The notes under the pieces are model-generated. The model was not told the DNA's origin. It saw only the letters and a list, made by a program, of their open reading frames with translations, and ran no database searches. A stretch of 58,592 bases of DNA from a virus. Location: the IMG/VR virus record IMGVR_UViG_3300041809_003506, positions 1 through 58,592 of that record. The stretch is one strand, 5' to 3'. Below, in pieces: positions 25,143 to 32,808 of the stretch (its first letter is position 1; each line of letters begins with the position of its first letter). A program made the translations under genes and the position numbers.

Positions 25143-26201
25143 TTATCCAATCACCGGCATGCGATGCTGATCGATCATCGCGGCGATATCAGGCGGGAAC
25201 TGGCCATCGGAACCGGGCCCCGAGGCGAACCAATATTGCGTCTCCAGCGCGCCGACGACGTTCTCGGAACGGATCGAGGGATCGCGCAACCGCCCGTAGT
25301 AGCGCCGCTTGATCAATTGCTCGCAGGCGTCCTGCAGCTCGGGCGGCAGCGTTTCTTTGGTATAGCCCGCCCAATACTGCACGGCGATCGGCAGTGCCTC
25401 CCAGCGCCGCGGCATGCCGTCTGTGAAGTACCGGGTGAGCTGCGCCTTGCCTCGATCGGCGATGTAATCGACGCCCTCGATCAGATTGGTCGGCAGATTG
25501 TTATTGTCAGCATTCGGGACATTCACGGTCACCGAAATGAAGATCGGAAACGTCGGCGCCTGGCCTGCAGTCAAGAGCCCCGCGGCGGGCTCGGTCCATG
25601 ATGCATTCAGGCTGATCGGCGAGGCATTCTGCAGGATCTCCGTTCCTGCGCTCGTCGAGACATAGACGTTCCAGCCGATGGCAAGAGCGGCCGGATCCGG
25701 TTGCGGGTTATCGACCTGCAACAGGCTTCCTGCCGGCACTACGAGGTTCTGTTCTGTCGACGTCCCGGTCTCGCCGGTTGCCGTCACGAACGTCGTGCGC
25801 ACGAAGTAGTTTGTCCGTGCCAGAGATCCGCCGCCCACCGCAGCGATCGTCGATGGCAGCGGCGGCGCCGTGCCGGAGAGCGAAGGTGTGCCTCCGATCG
25901 GCCATTGCGAGAGCTGCAACGGTGCGAATCCCGAGGGCAGCTGCCACGGATAGGGATCGCGGAACGCCCAGAATTGCTCGAGATAGCCCTGCAGCTGGAA
26001 CGTGCGATTGCAGTGCCTTCGAATATCGGTCGAGACCCGCGTGATCGCCCGCTGCAGGAACTTATCAGCGGAACCATCCTTGATATCGAGATCGTCCTTG
26101 AGCGTCGGCAGATCGATCAGATCGTACAAACCGCCGCCCTGGAACAATCCCGCGGTCGGAACCGCGACCGACTCGATGATGGTAGGGCCGGGAGAGACCA
26201 T
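25143..26201 (-). CDS. Head-tail adaptor (gp6-like) with an inserted FN3-like domain
   Basis: A 352-residue protein. The N-terminal DLIDLPTLKDDLDIKDGSAD and KFLQRAITRVSTDIRRHCNR are the helical HK97 gp6/SPP1 gp15-type adaptor. The C-terminus (YTKETLPPELQDACEQLIKR, then RRYYGRLRDPSIRSENV) completes that fold. Between them, about residues 120-225 hold a beta domain (NYFVRTTFVTATGETGTSTE; AIGWNVYVSTSAGTEILQNA) of fibronectin type III character. Adaptors are usually 100-200 residues, so this is nearly double. Confidence 0.8.
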   Translation of the reverse strand: MVSPGPTIIESVAVPTAGLFQGGGLYDLIDLPTLKDDLDIKDGSADKFLQRAITRVSTDIRRHCNRTFQLQGYLEQFWAFRDPYPWQLPSGFAPLQLSQWPIGGTPSLSGTAPPLPSTIAAVGGGSLARTNYFVRTTFVTATGETGTSTEQNLVVPAGSLLQVDNPQPDPAALAIGWNVYVSTSAGTEILQNASPISLNASWTEPAAGLLTAGQAPTFPIFISVTVNVPNADNNNLPTNLIEGVDYIADRGKAQLTRYFTDGMPRRWEALPIAVQYWAGYTKETLPPELQDACEQLIKRRYYGRLRDPSIRSENVVGALETQYWFASGPGSDGQFPPDIAAMIDQHRMPVIG

Positions 26202-26220
26202 GGTCGACCTTCCGGCTCAT

Positions 26221-26697
26221 TCAGGACGTCAGCTTCGTCCAGCGCACTAGCAGTTTGCCGCCGGTCGTCGCCGTGCCGCCGGTATTGTTGATGGTGTTAG
26301 CGCCGGTGATGGTGAATTGGCTGGTGAGATCGGAGATATCGGTCACCGCCGTACCGGCGCCGATGAAATACAGCACTTCGTCGAGCTCGTCGCCGACTTT
26401 GATCCCGGTCGCCGTAAAATTGCCCGCCGCGCCGCCAGCAAGCAAAATGTGTTTGGCGAAGCCGCCGCCGCCGATACCCGATCCGGCCACCACCGGCTGC
26501 ACCGCCGATGCCGCAGCTGCACCCTCGGCTGCCGTAGCAAAGGCCGATGATGCCTGAGTTGCCGCGGAGCCGAGCCCGAGAGCAGTCCGGGCCGCCCCCG
26601 CATTCCCTGCAAAAATATCGGCGACAGATGCGTCACTCGGCGTTTCGCCGCTGGCGCTGGTCTCACTGACAACGAGCTTAGTGTTGACATCGACCAT
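26221..26697 (-). CDS. Head-fibre or stalk-type protein
   Basis: A 158-residue protein with AGNAGAARTALGLGSAATQA and ATAAEGAAAASAVQP repeats, a stalk pattern common in phage fibres and phi29 head-fibre-like proteins. A C-terminal beta domain follows (DLTSQFTITGANTINNTGGT, then KLLVRWTKLTS). It lies in the head region, so a capsid-attached fibre is more likely than a tail fibre. Confidence 0.65.
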   Translation of the reverse strand: MVDVNTKLVVSETSASGETPSDASVADIFAGNAGAARTALGLGSAATQASSAFATAAEGAAAASAVQPVVAGSGIGGGGFAKHILLAGGAAGNFTATGIKVGDELDEVLYFIGAGTAVTDISDLTSQFTITGANTINNTGGTATTGGKLLVRWTKLTS

Positions 26698-26710
26698 CTT
26701 AGCGGTCCCC

Positions 26711-27127
26711 TCAGTTATAGTTCGCCGAGATGAACGCCGTGTCGGTGCCGGTGGTGTAGGTGAAGGGCGATGACGCAGAGGTCACCAGGATGGTGATGCC
26801 CAGCGAAAACTCGATGCCGCCCGGCGAATAGTTGATCAAGCAGCCCGCGCCGCTGGTATCGAAATAGCAAGCATCGAGCACCAGCGCGCCGGTCAGCGAG
26901 CCGGTATTCGGCGCCGCGACGCCATTATACGCGATGCACCAGCCGGCTGCGCCGCCGACGACGCCGGTGCAATTGAAATACGCCAGGACATGCTGCGGCT
27001 TGGTCTCAACGACCAAGGAGGTTCCGAGCGAGAGGCTATTGGCATGCGAGAACAGCGCGGTCTGCGCCAGCGCCGCGCCGCAGAACAGAAACCACAGACC
27101 GACGATTGATCGGGCGATCAGCTTCAT
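26711..27127 (-). CDS. Sec-signal protein in the head region
   Basis: A 138-residue protein. Signal peptide MKLIARSIVGLWFLFCGAAL with ALAQ cleavage. The mature part is Gly/Ser/Thr-rich with five cysteines (FNCTGVVGG; GWCIAYNG; DACYFDTSGAGC). It resembles the other secreted genes of the prophage in layout. Longer starts read into the upstream gene and lack signal peptide character. Confidence 0.55.
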   Translation of the reverse strand: MKLIARSIVGLWFLFCGAALAQTALFSHANSLSLGTSLVVETKPQHVLAYFNCTGVVGGAAGWCIAYNGVAAPNTGSLTGALVLDACYFDTSGAGCLINYSPGGIEFSLGITILVTSASSPFTYTTGTDTAFISANYN

Positions 27128-27134
27128 GACCGGC

Positions 27135-27458
27135 TCATTTCTGTTCGCTAGTGTTTGCTTGCTCATTGCCGAGGATTTCGGCAAACGCGCTTTTAACCTC
27201 GGCGGTCTCAGCGCGAATGCGCTTGACGCCTTCCTTGCCGTTGGCGATCTCGGTCGCGAGCTCGGTCAGCGCGGCGGCGGAATCAAGTTTCAGATCGTCG
27301 ATCTGCTTTTTAAGATCAACGAGTCCCAGGCGCACCTGCGCCGCCAATGACTTGCCACCGATCTCCGGCATCTTTGCAACCTCGCGCGGCTTTGCACCGC
27401 CGAATTGGGCGATCGCCTCACTCAACATGCGATCGAGTTTTTCGCCCGCAGGCGTCAC
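27135..27458 (-). CDS. Coiled-coil protein, unknown function
   Basis: A 107-residue protein with GTG start overlapping the upstream stop (GTGA). After a short N-terminus (VTPAGEKLDRMLSEAIAQF), a long charged helix dominates (RLGLVDLKKQIDDLKLDSAA, then AETAEVKSAFAEILGNEQ). It may be a small assembly scaffold. No family recognised. Confidence 0.55.
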   Translation of the reverse strand: MTPAGEKLDRMLSEAIAQFGGAKPREVAKMPEIGGKSLAAQVRLGLVDLKKQIDDLKLDSAAALTELATEIANGKEGVKRIRAETAEVKSAFAEILGNEQANTSEQK

Positions 27459-27646
27459 GTAGGGCGGACCGTCGCCGTCAAATGCGTCGCGACGGCGCTG
27501 GCCAGTGCCGCGACCACCGTCGGATCGGTTTTCAGATCCTCGAGGATCTGTTGCCGGATGCCATCGATCAATGTGCCGACGGTGATATCGAGCGCCGAGC
27601 CATGCGGATCGACGTACAGAAGCCGCATGTCGCGATCGAGCGGCAT
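27455..27646 (-). CDS. Small protein, unknown function
   Basis: A 63-residue protein, MPLDRDMRLLYVDPHGSALD then TLIDGIRQQILEDLKTDPTV. No membrane segment, no cysteine. It is coupled by overlap to the next gene and starts 3 bp after the previous stop. Confidence 0.5.
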   Translation of the reverse strand: MPLDRDMRLLYVDPHGSALDITVGTLIDGIRQQILEDLKTDPTVVAALASAVATHLTATVRPT

Positions 27647-27649
27647 CTG

Positions 27650-27874
27650 TTAGATCATCCGCGCCGCGGCTGCGCCCTTGAGCTTGCGGGCAGCCTTGGT
27701 CAGATAGGTCTGCGGCTTGTGCGCTTCGAGCGGAGGGGAAGGCTTGGCACCAGGCGGCCAATCCTCCGCCGAGACAACTTCGCCGCGCGCTGCGGCTGCC
27801 GCTGCGACATCATCCGGCACCAGCGCCGGATTGCCCATGCCTCGAAGCATGCGGTTGAAGGTTACAAGTTTCAT
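27650..27874 (-). CDS. Small protein, unknown function
   Basis: A 74-residue protein starting MKLVTFNRMLRGMGNPALVP with an Ala-rich middle and a basic C-terminus. Its ATG overlaps the stop of the glycosyltransferase gene (ATGA). No family recognised. A longer reading in this frame is rejected because it runs across the glycosyltransferase gene. Confidence 0.55.
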   Translation of the reverse strand: MKLVTFNRMLRGMGNPALVPDDVAAAAAARGEVVSAEDWPPGAKPSPPLEAHKPQTYLTKAARKLKGAAAARMI

Positions 27875-29376
27875 TCTGCGGCCTCCAGGCGCTCGACCGG
27901 CGCCGGCAACATGGTTTCGGCGAGCGCGCCGGTCCATGCCTTGCTGCCGACATGCGACAGCACAATTTCCGGATCGACCCATATCGAACCGCCGAGCTCG
28001 CGCCAGCGCTGACAGAACACATAGTCCTCGCCCATCTCCCGCTGGTCGTCGGGATCGAAGCGGAAAAACTGATAGTAATTCGCCCTGATGTCGGCCGGCA
28101 TATTCGGCGGACCGTCGCGCTTCCAGTCCGGATGCGCGGCGATCAGTTGCTCGAACACGCAGCGCTCCACTTTCATGAACGCAGTGCCGACCGCAAACAC
28201 TTCCACGGCGCCCATGGAGTCCTGCGGCGGGAAACTCATGTCCTTGGCGACCTTGCGGTGCAGGCACCAGACTTCCGGATCGCTGTTCGGCTTGTCGACC
28301 TTCATGCGGCCGACACCGGCAATAACTTTCTGCTCGGAGGCCAATAAGCGCAGCAGCGCATCCGGATTCCAGCCCATGTCGTCGTCGATGAAGACAAGGT
28401 CGGTGCATCGCGACGCCAGGAACTTCGCCGCGATCTTGTTGCGGGCGGCGGGAAGGTTCGACGAGCCGATGATGAAATAGGTCTCGTATGCCATGCCGAG
28501 CTGCGTCAGCTTCACCAGCGTGTCGGCGAAGGCGACCGTGAACTCGAAGACCGGCTGCCGCGCCGTCGGCACACCGATCATCACGCGGCGCGAAACAGCG
28601 CGCTTGCGCCGCGCTTCCACGATCGGATCGGCTTTGGCAGCGACCTTCAATCGCGCCGGCTCATTGCGATGGCTCCTGATCTTCGCTGAGATGACCGCGC
28701 GATCACCCTGCAGCCAGGCGCGATAGATTTCCTCGTCGCCCTTCCACAGACCATTGTGTAGATCCGGCCCATGATGCTTCTGCGTGAAGCCTGCGCCATA
28801 GACATCCTGATGCGTCGCGTCGGGCTGGGCTTCGCCCTTCATGACGTGGGCGTGGCGCACCATCACGTCCATCAGTACGCGCCAGCAAGAGCTGTCGCGG
28901 CCGATCGTTTCCCAAAGATCGTCGACGAACAGATGATGCATGCCGGGCGCGAAGATATAGTCAACCGCTCGGATAAGCTCACCGGACATCACCCAGCAAT
29001 TGGCGACGCGGTTCGGCGCCAGCCAGCCGTCGTTGCAGGACACGATGCCGACGTTCCAGCCATCGAGCGCATCGACCAGGCGCCGATCCCAGGCGATCGT
29101 CTCGGGCACATTGTCGTCGCCGATCAGGCCGAGCCAACCGATGCCCTGCCTTGCCGTTTCCCAAATTTCGCGGATCTTGTCGCCTTGGGTCACACCAATG
29201 GTCTTGATGATCCGCCAATCGTGCGGCAGCTCGAGCGCGTCGTAAGCTTGCCGATGGCGCTCGTAGTCCTTGGCATCGATCAGAAGGAGGCCGGGCGTCG
29301 ACAGGCCGGTCGATCGGCAGGCGTCGAAGAAACGCTCGAGATGACCAGGACGGTCTTTACTAGGCAGCAGCCACAT
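27871..29376 (-). CDS. Two-domain glycosyltransferase (GT-A type)
   Basis: A 501-residue protein with two tandem GT-A-like domains. The first (1-240) has WLLPSKDRPGHLERFFDACR and a DxD-like LIGDDN at 85-89. The second (about 263-500) begins RRVMIGVPTARQPVFEFTVA and carries FIIGSSNLPAARNKIAAKFL followed by VFIDDDMGW (Asp331-333), the usual metal and sugar-nucleotide site. Its start overlaps the end of the radical SAM gene by 17 bp, so the two are likely made together. It lies between capsid and connector genes, where a virion modification role is plausible. Confidence 0.8.
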   Translation of the reverse strand: MWLLPSKDRPGHLERFFDACRSTGLSTPGLLLIDAKDYERHRQAYDALELPHDWRIIKTIGVTQGDKIREIWETARQGIGWLGLIGDDNVPETIAWDRRLVDALDGWNVGIVSCNDGWLAPNRVANCWVMSGELIRAVDYIFAPGMHHLFVDDLWETIGRDSSCWRVLMDVMVRHAHVMKGEAQPDATHQDVYGAGFTQKHHGPDLHNGLWKGDEEIYRAWLQGDRAVISAKIRSHRNEPARLKVAAKADPIVEARRKRAVSRRVMIGVPTARQPVFEFTVAFADTLVKLTQLGMAYETYFIIGSSNLPAARNKIAAKFLASRCTDLVFIDDDMGWNPDALLRLLASEQKVIAGVGRMKVDKPNSDPEVWCLHRKVAKDMSFPPQDSMGAVEVFAVGTAFMKVERCVFEQLIAAHPDWKRDGPPNMPADIRANYYQFFRFDPDDQREMGEDYVFCQRWRELGGSIWVDPEIVLSHVGSKAWTGALAETMLPAPVERLEAAE

Positions 29377-30580
29377 AGGCGCGCTCTCCGTTCAACAACT
29401 TGCGCGTCATGGCGCGCACATCGGCATCGGCCGCAAGCTTGATGACGCCGGCGGCCGGATAATCGAGCCGCGCCTCGTCGATGATGTAGCCGCGATAACG
29501 CTTGGCTGGCTCGATCTCGTGATCGCCGAAGCTCTGCAGATAGCCGCGATCGATTCCGTCGCAAACGTGCATGGCCTGGCAGCCGCGGCACTTCTCCGGA
29601 AACACCTTGCCGGATCCAGCCCGCGCCGCGAACAACTCGATATTGCCGACGCGCTCTTTCAGATCGCGCAGCGGAAATTGCGTTTGTGTATCCTTCAGTG
29701 GCCAGGGCTTGCCCATCTCGCGCATCGAGGAAGACGTTGCCGCAACCGGATCGGCCGTATGGTCGATCTGATTCATCCACTCGTGGGTATCGTGGCGGAC
29801 GCCGACAACGCCGACGTGATTGCGTTCCATGCCGGCGATCATGCACTGCGGCGCGTAGCGGACGGTGCACGCGATGCCCGCAGCTTCAACGGTTGCCACC
29901 GCCTCGCGCAGATAGCCGGCGATCTCCGTGTAGCTCACCCGATGATCGCCGCTGTGTGTCGGCCGCGACCATTGATAGTAGGGCATGAAGAACAGGAACG
30001 TCGTCGCGTAGACTTCCGGACGCGCCGCGATCCACTTGGCGATCTCCGGCAGATATTTGTAATTCTGCTCGGTGATCGTCGTGTTGGTGATGTATTGGAA
30101 GCCGCGACGCTGCAGCGCGTCCATCGCCGCGACCAGAAGCGAGAGCTCGCCGCCGGTCATGGCCTTGAACATCGCCGCGTCGGTCGAATGCAGCGAGAAC
30201 CGAAAATCAACAAGTCCAGCCTCGAGCAGCCGCTCGAGCAGATTGCGCCGCGTGAGGAACTGGCCGAGCGTGATGATGCGCGAGGCAAGCCCGCGCGACG
30301 TTGCATACGCTATCAGATCGACGATATGCGGAAACGCGCCAGGCTCGCCGCCAGTCACATCGAAGCCGAGAAAGCCGTGCTCGGCTAATGAATCGACCAG
30401 CGCCCGCAGATTATCGATGCCATGCCACTTGGCGTGGCGCATGCCGGTGAACTGATCTTCCGTGTCGCCAAGATATGAGTAGAAGCAATGGCGGCATGAA
30501 TGCGTGCATTTGAGGCCCACATCCACGACGCCCCACCGGGACAGCCGGCCTGGCGCGTGGATGTGGAGTCCTTCAAACAC
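29360..30580 (-). CDS. Radical SAM enzyme with SPASM-like C-terminus
   Basis: A 406-residue protein with the CxxxCxxC cluster motif at Cys25, Cys29 and Cys32 (CTHSCRHC), the SAM-binding GGEPG near residue 78, and later TIxLG and FRFSLHSTD strands of the radical SAM barrel. The C-terminal CRGCQAMHVC arrangement (about 335-345) looks like an auxiliary SPASM/twitch cluster, common in enzymes that modify peptides. GTG start; ribosome site weak. It is set between the decoration protein and the glycosyltransferase gene in the late operon. Substrate unknown. Confidence 0.85.
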   Translation of the reverse strand: MFEGLHIHAPGRLSRWGVVDVGLKCTHSCRHCFYSYLGDTEDQFTGMRHAKWHGIDNLRALVDSLAEHGFLGFDVTGGEPGAFPHIVDLIAYATSRGLASRIITLGQFLTRRNLLERLLEAGLVDFRFSLHSTDAAMFKAMTGGELSLLVAAMDALQRRGFQYITNTTITEQNYKYLPEIAKWIAARPEVYATTFLFFMPYYQWSRPTHSGDHRVSYTEIAGYLREAVATVEAAGIACTVRYAPQCMIAGMERNHVGVVGVRHDTHEWMNQIDHTADPVAATSSSMREMGKPWPLKDTQTQFPLRDLKERVGNIELFAARAGSGKVFPEKCRGCQAMHVCDGIDRGYLQSFGDHEIEPAKRYRGYIIDEARLDYPAAGVIKLAADADVRAMTRKLLNGERAYVAAA

Positions 30581-30593
30581 GATCGTTACGCTA

Positions 30594-31115
30594 TCAGACC
30601 GCAGGCGCCGCGAGCTGGTCGAAGCCGCCCACTACCATGCCGACCGCACGGATCTGCCCGGTATCGGTTCCGGTTGCCGACAAATGCGGCACCCCGAGAT
30701 AACGCAGATACCGCGCCGCCGCGCCGAGATTGATGCCGGGGCCCGGCGACGGATTGTCGGCCGTGGTCTGCACCGTCATCCGGTGCACGCCGTTGACCGC
30801 GCCGCCGCCGGAAGGTCCGGTAGCGAGCGTGGCCTGCTCCGAAGCGTAGGGCGTCCACGTCGAATTGTCCGGCGAGCTGTCGATCTCGGAATAGAGCGTG
30901 AGCGTCTTTCCCGAGGCCAGCGTCGCCGACCAATAGATTTCGACATCCATCGACCGCGGCATAGAGCCGGTGGCAAAACCTTCGCGATCGACCGAGGTCG
31001 ACGTGAAGGTGACGGAGTCCGAACCGCCGCCGGCGGTCCACGGATAATCGGGGGCCGCGATCGACGCGACGTCGATCAAGGCGCCGATGTTTTTCTGTTG
31101 GACGATGTCGCCCAT
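30594..31115 (-). CDS. Head decoration / minor capsid protein
   Basis: A 173-residue beta-rich protein directly downstream of the capsid gene, beginning MGDIVQQKNIGALIDVASIA, with VTFTSTSVDREGFATGSMPR, LASGKTLTLYSEIDSSPDNS and a C-terminal ARYLRYLGVPHLSATGTDT strand. This looks like a jelly-roll head decoration protein. AGGAGAT at good spacing before the ATG predicts strong translation, as expected for a virion protein. Confidence 0.7.
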   Translation of the reverse strand: MGDIVQQKNIGALIDVASIAAPDYPWTAGGGSDSVTFTSTSVDREGFATGSMPRSMDVEIYWSATLASGKTLTLYSEIDSSPDNSTWTPYASEQATLATGPSGGGAVNGVHRMTVQTTADNPSPGPGINLGAAARYLRYLGVPHLSATGTDTGQIRAVGMVVGGFDQLAAPAV

Positions 31116-31151
31116 GAAAGTATCTCCTAGCGAGAGGGGAATGGGGGTGAA

Positions 31152-31176
31152 GGGTGCCGGGGGTTAACCGGCACCC
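31152..31176. other. Intercistronic hairpin between capsid and decoration genes
   Basis: Nine-bp perfect arms (GGGTGCCGG and CCGGCACCC) with a 7-nt loop, between the capsid stop and the decoration protein ribosome site. No T-run follows on the minus strand, so a full terminator is unlikely. It may protect or process the transcript or reduce read-through. Confidence 0.55.
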
Positions 31177-31195
31177 GAGCTCACGGTTAGGACAC

Positions 31196-32689
31196 TTAGG
31201 TCAGCGCCGGCGCCCAGATCACGCCCTGGTCGACCGCGACCGACGGCAGATGCCGCATCTGGAAATCGTGCTCGGCGATGGCGCGCACGATGGTCTGATC
31301 CTTCTGGAACGCGGACTGCAGCGCGCCAGTCGTATCGTAGTAGGTGCCCTCGCGAGAGATCGCGAGTTCCAGCGTCATCGAGTCGAGGATCATGGCGTCG
31401 TCCATTTCCACCAGGAAGATGAACGTGCAGATCTTCTGCGCCGCATTGGTATCCCACAGGTTGATCGGGATCTGCGTCGACTTCGAGAACGGGTATCCGA
31501 GCAACGTGCCGCGGCTCAGCTCGTCGCGATATACATAGACGCCGAGCGAGTTGAGCAGGTTGTTCAGATAGTTGAAGATCCGCGGATGGAAGAACCAACG
31601 CCGGCGGATATCCGGCACGTTGGCGGTATCGAGCTTGTTGACCAAACCGGCCAGCTCGTTCGCCACCGTTGTGAGCGTGTTGGTCTCGTTCGACGTGATG
31701 AAGTTGCCACCGACCGCATAGGTCGAGTCCGCGGTCGCCGACCAGACGCCGACAGTGCCAGCCTGGTTCGCAACATAGTTGTTGGCGAAGCCAAGAAAGC
31801 CCTTCGGGGTATCGAGCGTGCCGTCGCCGGTGATGAAGGCGAGATCCTCACGCAGCGCGATCACCTTCACCAGGTCGTCGCGCACGAAGGCATCGGCGGC
31901 CGGATCGGCGAAGCGCATCAGGTCGTTGGAGACCGGAACCAAGGCGGTCAGTTTCTTATAGGTCGCAACGATCTGACCGACCTGTTGCTGCGAGGCGTTG
32001 ATCTGCGCGTTTTCCCCGCCGTAGGTCGCGGTCGCCGCGGCCGTCTGTGCCGGGAGCGTCATCGTGCCGCGCGGCATCGGCATGGTGCGCGGGTTTGCAC
32101 TGCGCACGACCGCACGCGGCCGCAAGAGCTCGATGATCTCATTGACGTACTCGGGCGGCACGATGAAGCCGCCGGAAGCGCCGATGCCGGCCGCCAATGC
32201 CTTGGCGATCTGCACCGTGACCGGATGATTCTCGCCATAGGCCTGCTTCGATGCCGCGAGCGCATTGAACGGCGAACCGCCGCCCATCAACAGCGCCTTG
32301 GCGAAGCCACCGACGATCAGACCCTTGTTGGTCATGAGGCCGCGCGCTTTGGCAGCTTCCTCACTGGTATAGGGATCCTTGTTGACGGTGGCGGAAACGC
32401 TGCGTTGCGTTTCCTCCTGGCCGGCAACCGGGACTGCGGTGCGGCGCTCCGCGTCCTGCAGATCGACGGCGCGCTGGATCTCGGCGTCAAACTCTTCGGT
32501 CGTCGCCTTGATCAGAATGTCGACGTCCTCGAGCACTTTCTTGCAGCGATCGAATTCGGCCTGATCGACGGACTTCTTGAAGTCCCTCTTCTCGGCAATG
32601 GCCTTGAAGGCATCGAAGGCGGTTTTGCGCTTGCCGGCGAGCTCGTCGAGCTTCGCCTGTTTGGCTGCGCGCAGGGCTGCGATTTTCAT
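31196..32689 (-). CDS. HK97-type major capsid protein
   Basis: A 497-residue protein. Residues 1-120 form a charged coiled-coil delta/scaffold domain (RAAKQAKLDELAGKRKTAFD), expected to be cut off by the prohead protease. The mature part begins around ARGLMTNKGLIVGGFAKALL and includes GFIVPPEYVNEIIELLRPRA, TMPMPRGTMTLP, VSNDLMRFADPAADAFVRDD and GYPFSKSTQIPINL, all typical of HK97-fold capsids. GGAGAT precedes the ATG. Longer starts are rejected because they overlap the spacer to the protease gene. Confidence 0.95.
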   Translation of the reverse strand: MKIAALRAAKQAKLDELAGKRKTAFDAFKAIAEKRDFKKSVDQAEFDRCKKVLEDVDILIKATTEEFDAEIQRAVDLQDAERRTAVPVAGQEETQRSVSATVNKDPYTSEEAAKARGLMTNKGLIVGGFAKALLMGGGSPFNALAASKQAYGENHPVTVQIAKALAAGIGASGGFIVPPEYVNEIIELLRPRAVVRSANPRTMPMPRGTMTLPAQTAAATATYGGENAQINASQQQVGQIVATYKKLTALVPVSNDLMRFADPAADAFVRDDLVKVIALREDLAFITGDGTLDTPKGFLGFANNYVANQAGTVGVWSATADSTYAVGGNFITSNETNTLTTVANELAGLVNKLDTANVPDIRRRWFFHPRIFNYLNNLLNSLGVYVYRDELSRGTLLGYPFSKSTQIPINLWDTNAAQKICTFIFLVEMDDAMILDSMTLELAISREGTYYDTTGALQSAFQKDQTIVRAIAEHDFQMRHLPSVAVDQGVIWAPALT

Positions 32690-32808
32690 TTCGATATCTC
32701 CGAAAGAGTTGAGTGAATGCGCCTCACGGGTCGGGCGTGTCGCGATGCGACGCGCTCGGCGCGGCGAAAACCCCGGCGTGTCACCGGGCAAAAAGCTGGA
32801 ACGGAAAG

